Shown: piece by piece, positions 6,601 through 7,039 of the stretch
How positions within the stretch are numbered: the stretch's first letter is position 1
How the letters are laid out: each line of letters begins with the position of its first letter
Assembly: GCA_003444795.1 (NCBI GenBank)
Contig: DLWR01000229.1
Span: forward strand, 1 to 7,039
Source: Cryomorphaceae bacterium
GTDB lineage: Bacteria; Bacteroidota; Bacteroidia; Flavobacteriales; Schleiferiaceae
Length of the DNA stretch: 7,039 nucleotides
Reading direction: 5' to 3'
Notes under the pieces: model-generated
What the model saw: only the letters and a program-made list of their open reading frames with translations
The model's database searches: none
Told to the model about the DNA's origin: nothing
Position numbers and translations under genes: made by a program

Positions 6601-7039
6601 TATTTCGTAGTTAATGCCGTTTGAATTTTCTCAATTGACCCCTCTGTCAAGACCAAAGTGCCACCGTTCAAAATTGCGTAAGTGCTTAATTCAGAAGCGG
6701 TTACCACATTTGACCCCTCAAAATTGCGGGAGGACAAATATACGTTTTTATCCTGCTCAGCCAACACTACTGTAGATTTCTTTCCGTTCAGACCCAGAGC
6801 GTTCAGCACTTGGCTGTAGGCCTTGGTCTTGGGAGCATCCATAGTAAGTGCCTCGAGGACAATAACTTGATTCTCTTTTACAAGCGTAGAGAAGGCGGAT
6901 TTACGCGCCAAATTCTTTAGCTTTTTATTGAGTTTGAAGCCGTACTCGTGGGGAACGGGGCCGAATACACGACCACCACCGCGGTATAAGGGAGACTTCA
7001 TGCTACCATGACGAGCGCCACCCGTACCTTTTTGACGGT
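6600..7039 (-). CDS. rplD: 50S ribosomal protein L4, 5'-truncated by the window edge
   Basis: L4 (uL4) binds 23S rRNA early in 50S assembly, and its extended loop lines the peptide exit tunnel. In E. coli it also represses its own operon. The visible 145 residues are the C-terminal two thirds. The reading frame is open through the window edge, and the first complete codons read RQKGTGGARHGS before the Met at 7001, so that Met is internal and not the start. The segment from RQKGTGGAR to SPLYRGGGRVFGP is the hallmark tunnel loop, where macrolide-resistance changes occur in other bacteria. The motif MDAPKTK and the C-terminal LVLTEGSIEKIQ region also fit L4. It ends in TAA, sharing one base with the rplW start (TAATG), which suggests coupled translation. 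Roughly the first 60 residues and any leader lie outside the window. Identification is certain; only the 5' boundary is unknown. Confidence 0.98.
   Translation of the reverse strand, partial: RQKGTGGARHGSMKSPLYRGGGRVFGPVPHEYGFKLNKKLKNLARKSAFSTLVKENQVIVLEALTMDAPKTKAYSQVLNALGLNGKKSTVVLAEQDKNVYLSSRNFEGSNVVTASELSTYAILNGGTLVLTEGSIEKIQTALTTK

Noticed and set aside
7001..7001. Met at 7001 as the start of rplD
   Set aside because: The frame continues upstream to the edge with conserved L4 residues RQKGTGGARHGS, so the gene is truncated by the window.
1..7039. A novel defence, mobile or secondary-metabolism system
   Set aside because: Every base is accounted for by conserved ribosomal protein genes or spacers of at most 20 bases; there is no accessory gene in the window.

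Overview
This window is a dense block of 17 ribosomal protein genes, all read from the minus strand, so the order of transcription runs from high to low coordinates. The gene order is rplD-rplW-rplB-rpsS-rplV-rpsC-rplP-rpmC-rpsQ (the end of the S10 operon of E. coli), followed directly by rplN-rplX-rplE-rpsN-rpsH-rplF-rplR-rpsE (the start of the spc operon). Fifteen genes are complete. rplD (L4) lacks its 5' end at the right edge, and rpsE (S5) lacks its 3' end at the left edge. From the usual bacterial order, rpsJ and rplC should lie beyond the right edge, and rpmD, rplO and secY beyond the left edge; that is inference.

The organism is most likely a member of Bacteroidota. The evidence is protein style: an 89-residue zinc-free S14 with a single cysteine, an L22 with an N-terminal extension beginning MGNRK, L2 with DHPMGGGEG where E. 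coli has DHPHGGGEG, and L14, S17 and L4 sequences that read as that phylum. Shine-Dalgarno sequences are also nearly absent, which is typical of Bacteroidota. Base composition is roughly balanced (about half G+C by sampling). I cannot place it below phylum with confidence.

The packing is extreme. The longest gap between genes is 20 bases, and three junctions overlap by one base as TAATG (rplD/rplW, rplV/rpsC, rplX/rplE). Where E. coli has the spc promoter (rpsQ-rplN) there are only 2 bases, so the block is probably one transcript. All 16 visible stop codons are TAA and all 16 visible starts are ATG. Fifteen of the 16 starts have a purine at -3. No terminator, RNA gene, mobile element, CRISPR array or gene-free stretch is present. 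The plus strand carries only shadow reading frames.

The genes supply parts of both subunits: 30S (S3, S5, S8, S14, S17, S19) and 50S (L2, L4, L5, L6, L14, L16, L18, L22, L23, L24, L29). The most interesting non-coding signal is a long imperfect inverted repeat over the rplX/rplE junction. In the mRNA, 14 base pairs would form with only the first two bases of the L5 start codon bulged out. This is where ribosomal protein S8 represses the spc operon in E. coli, so it is a good candidate for a translational operator. I see no sign of a previously undescribed multi-gene system; the rest is well-conserved housekeeping sequence.
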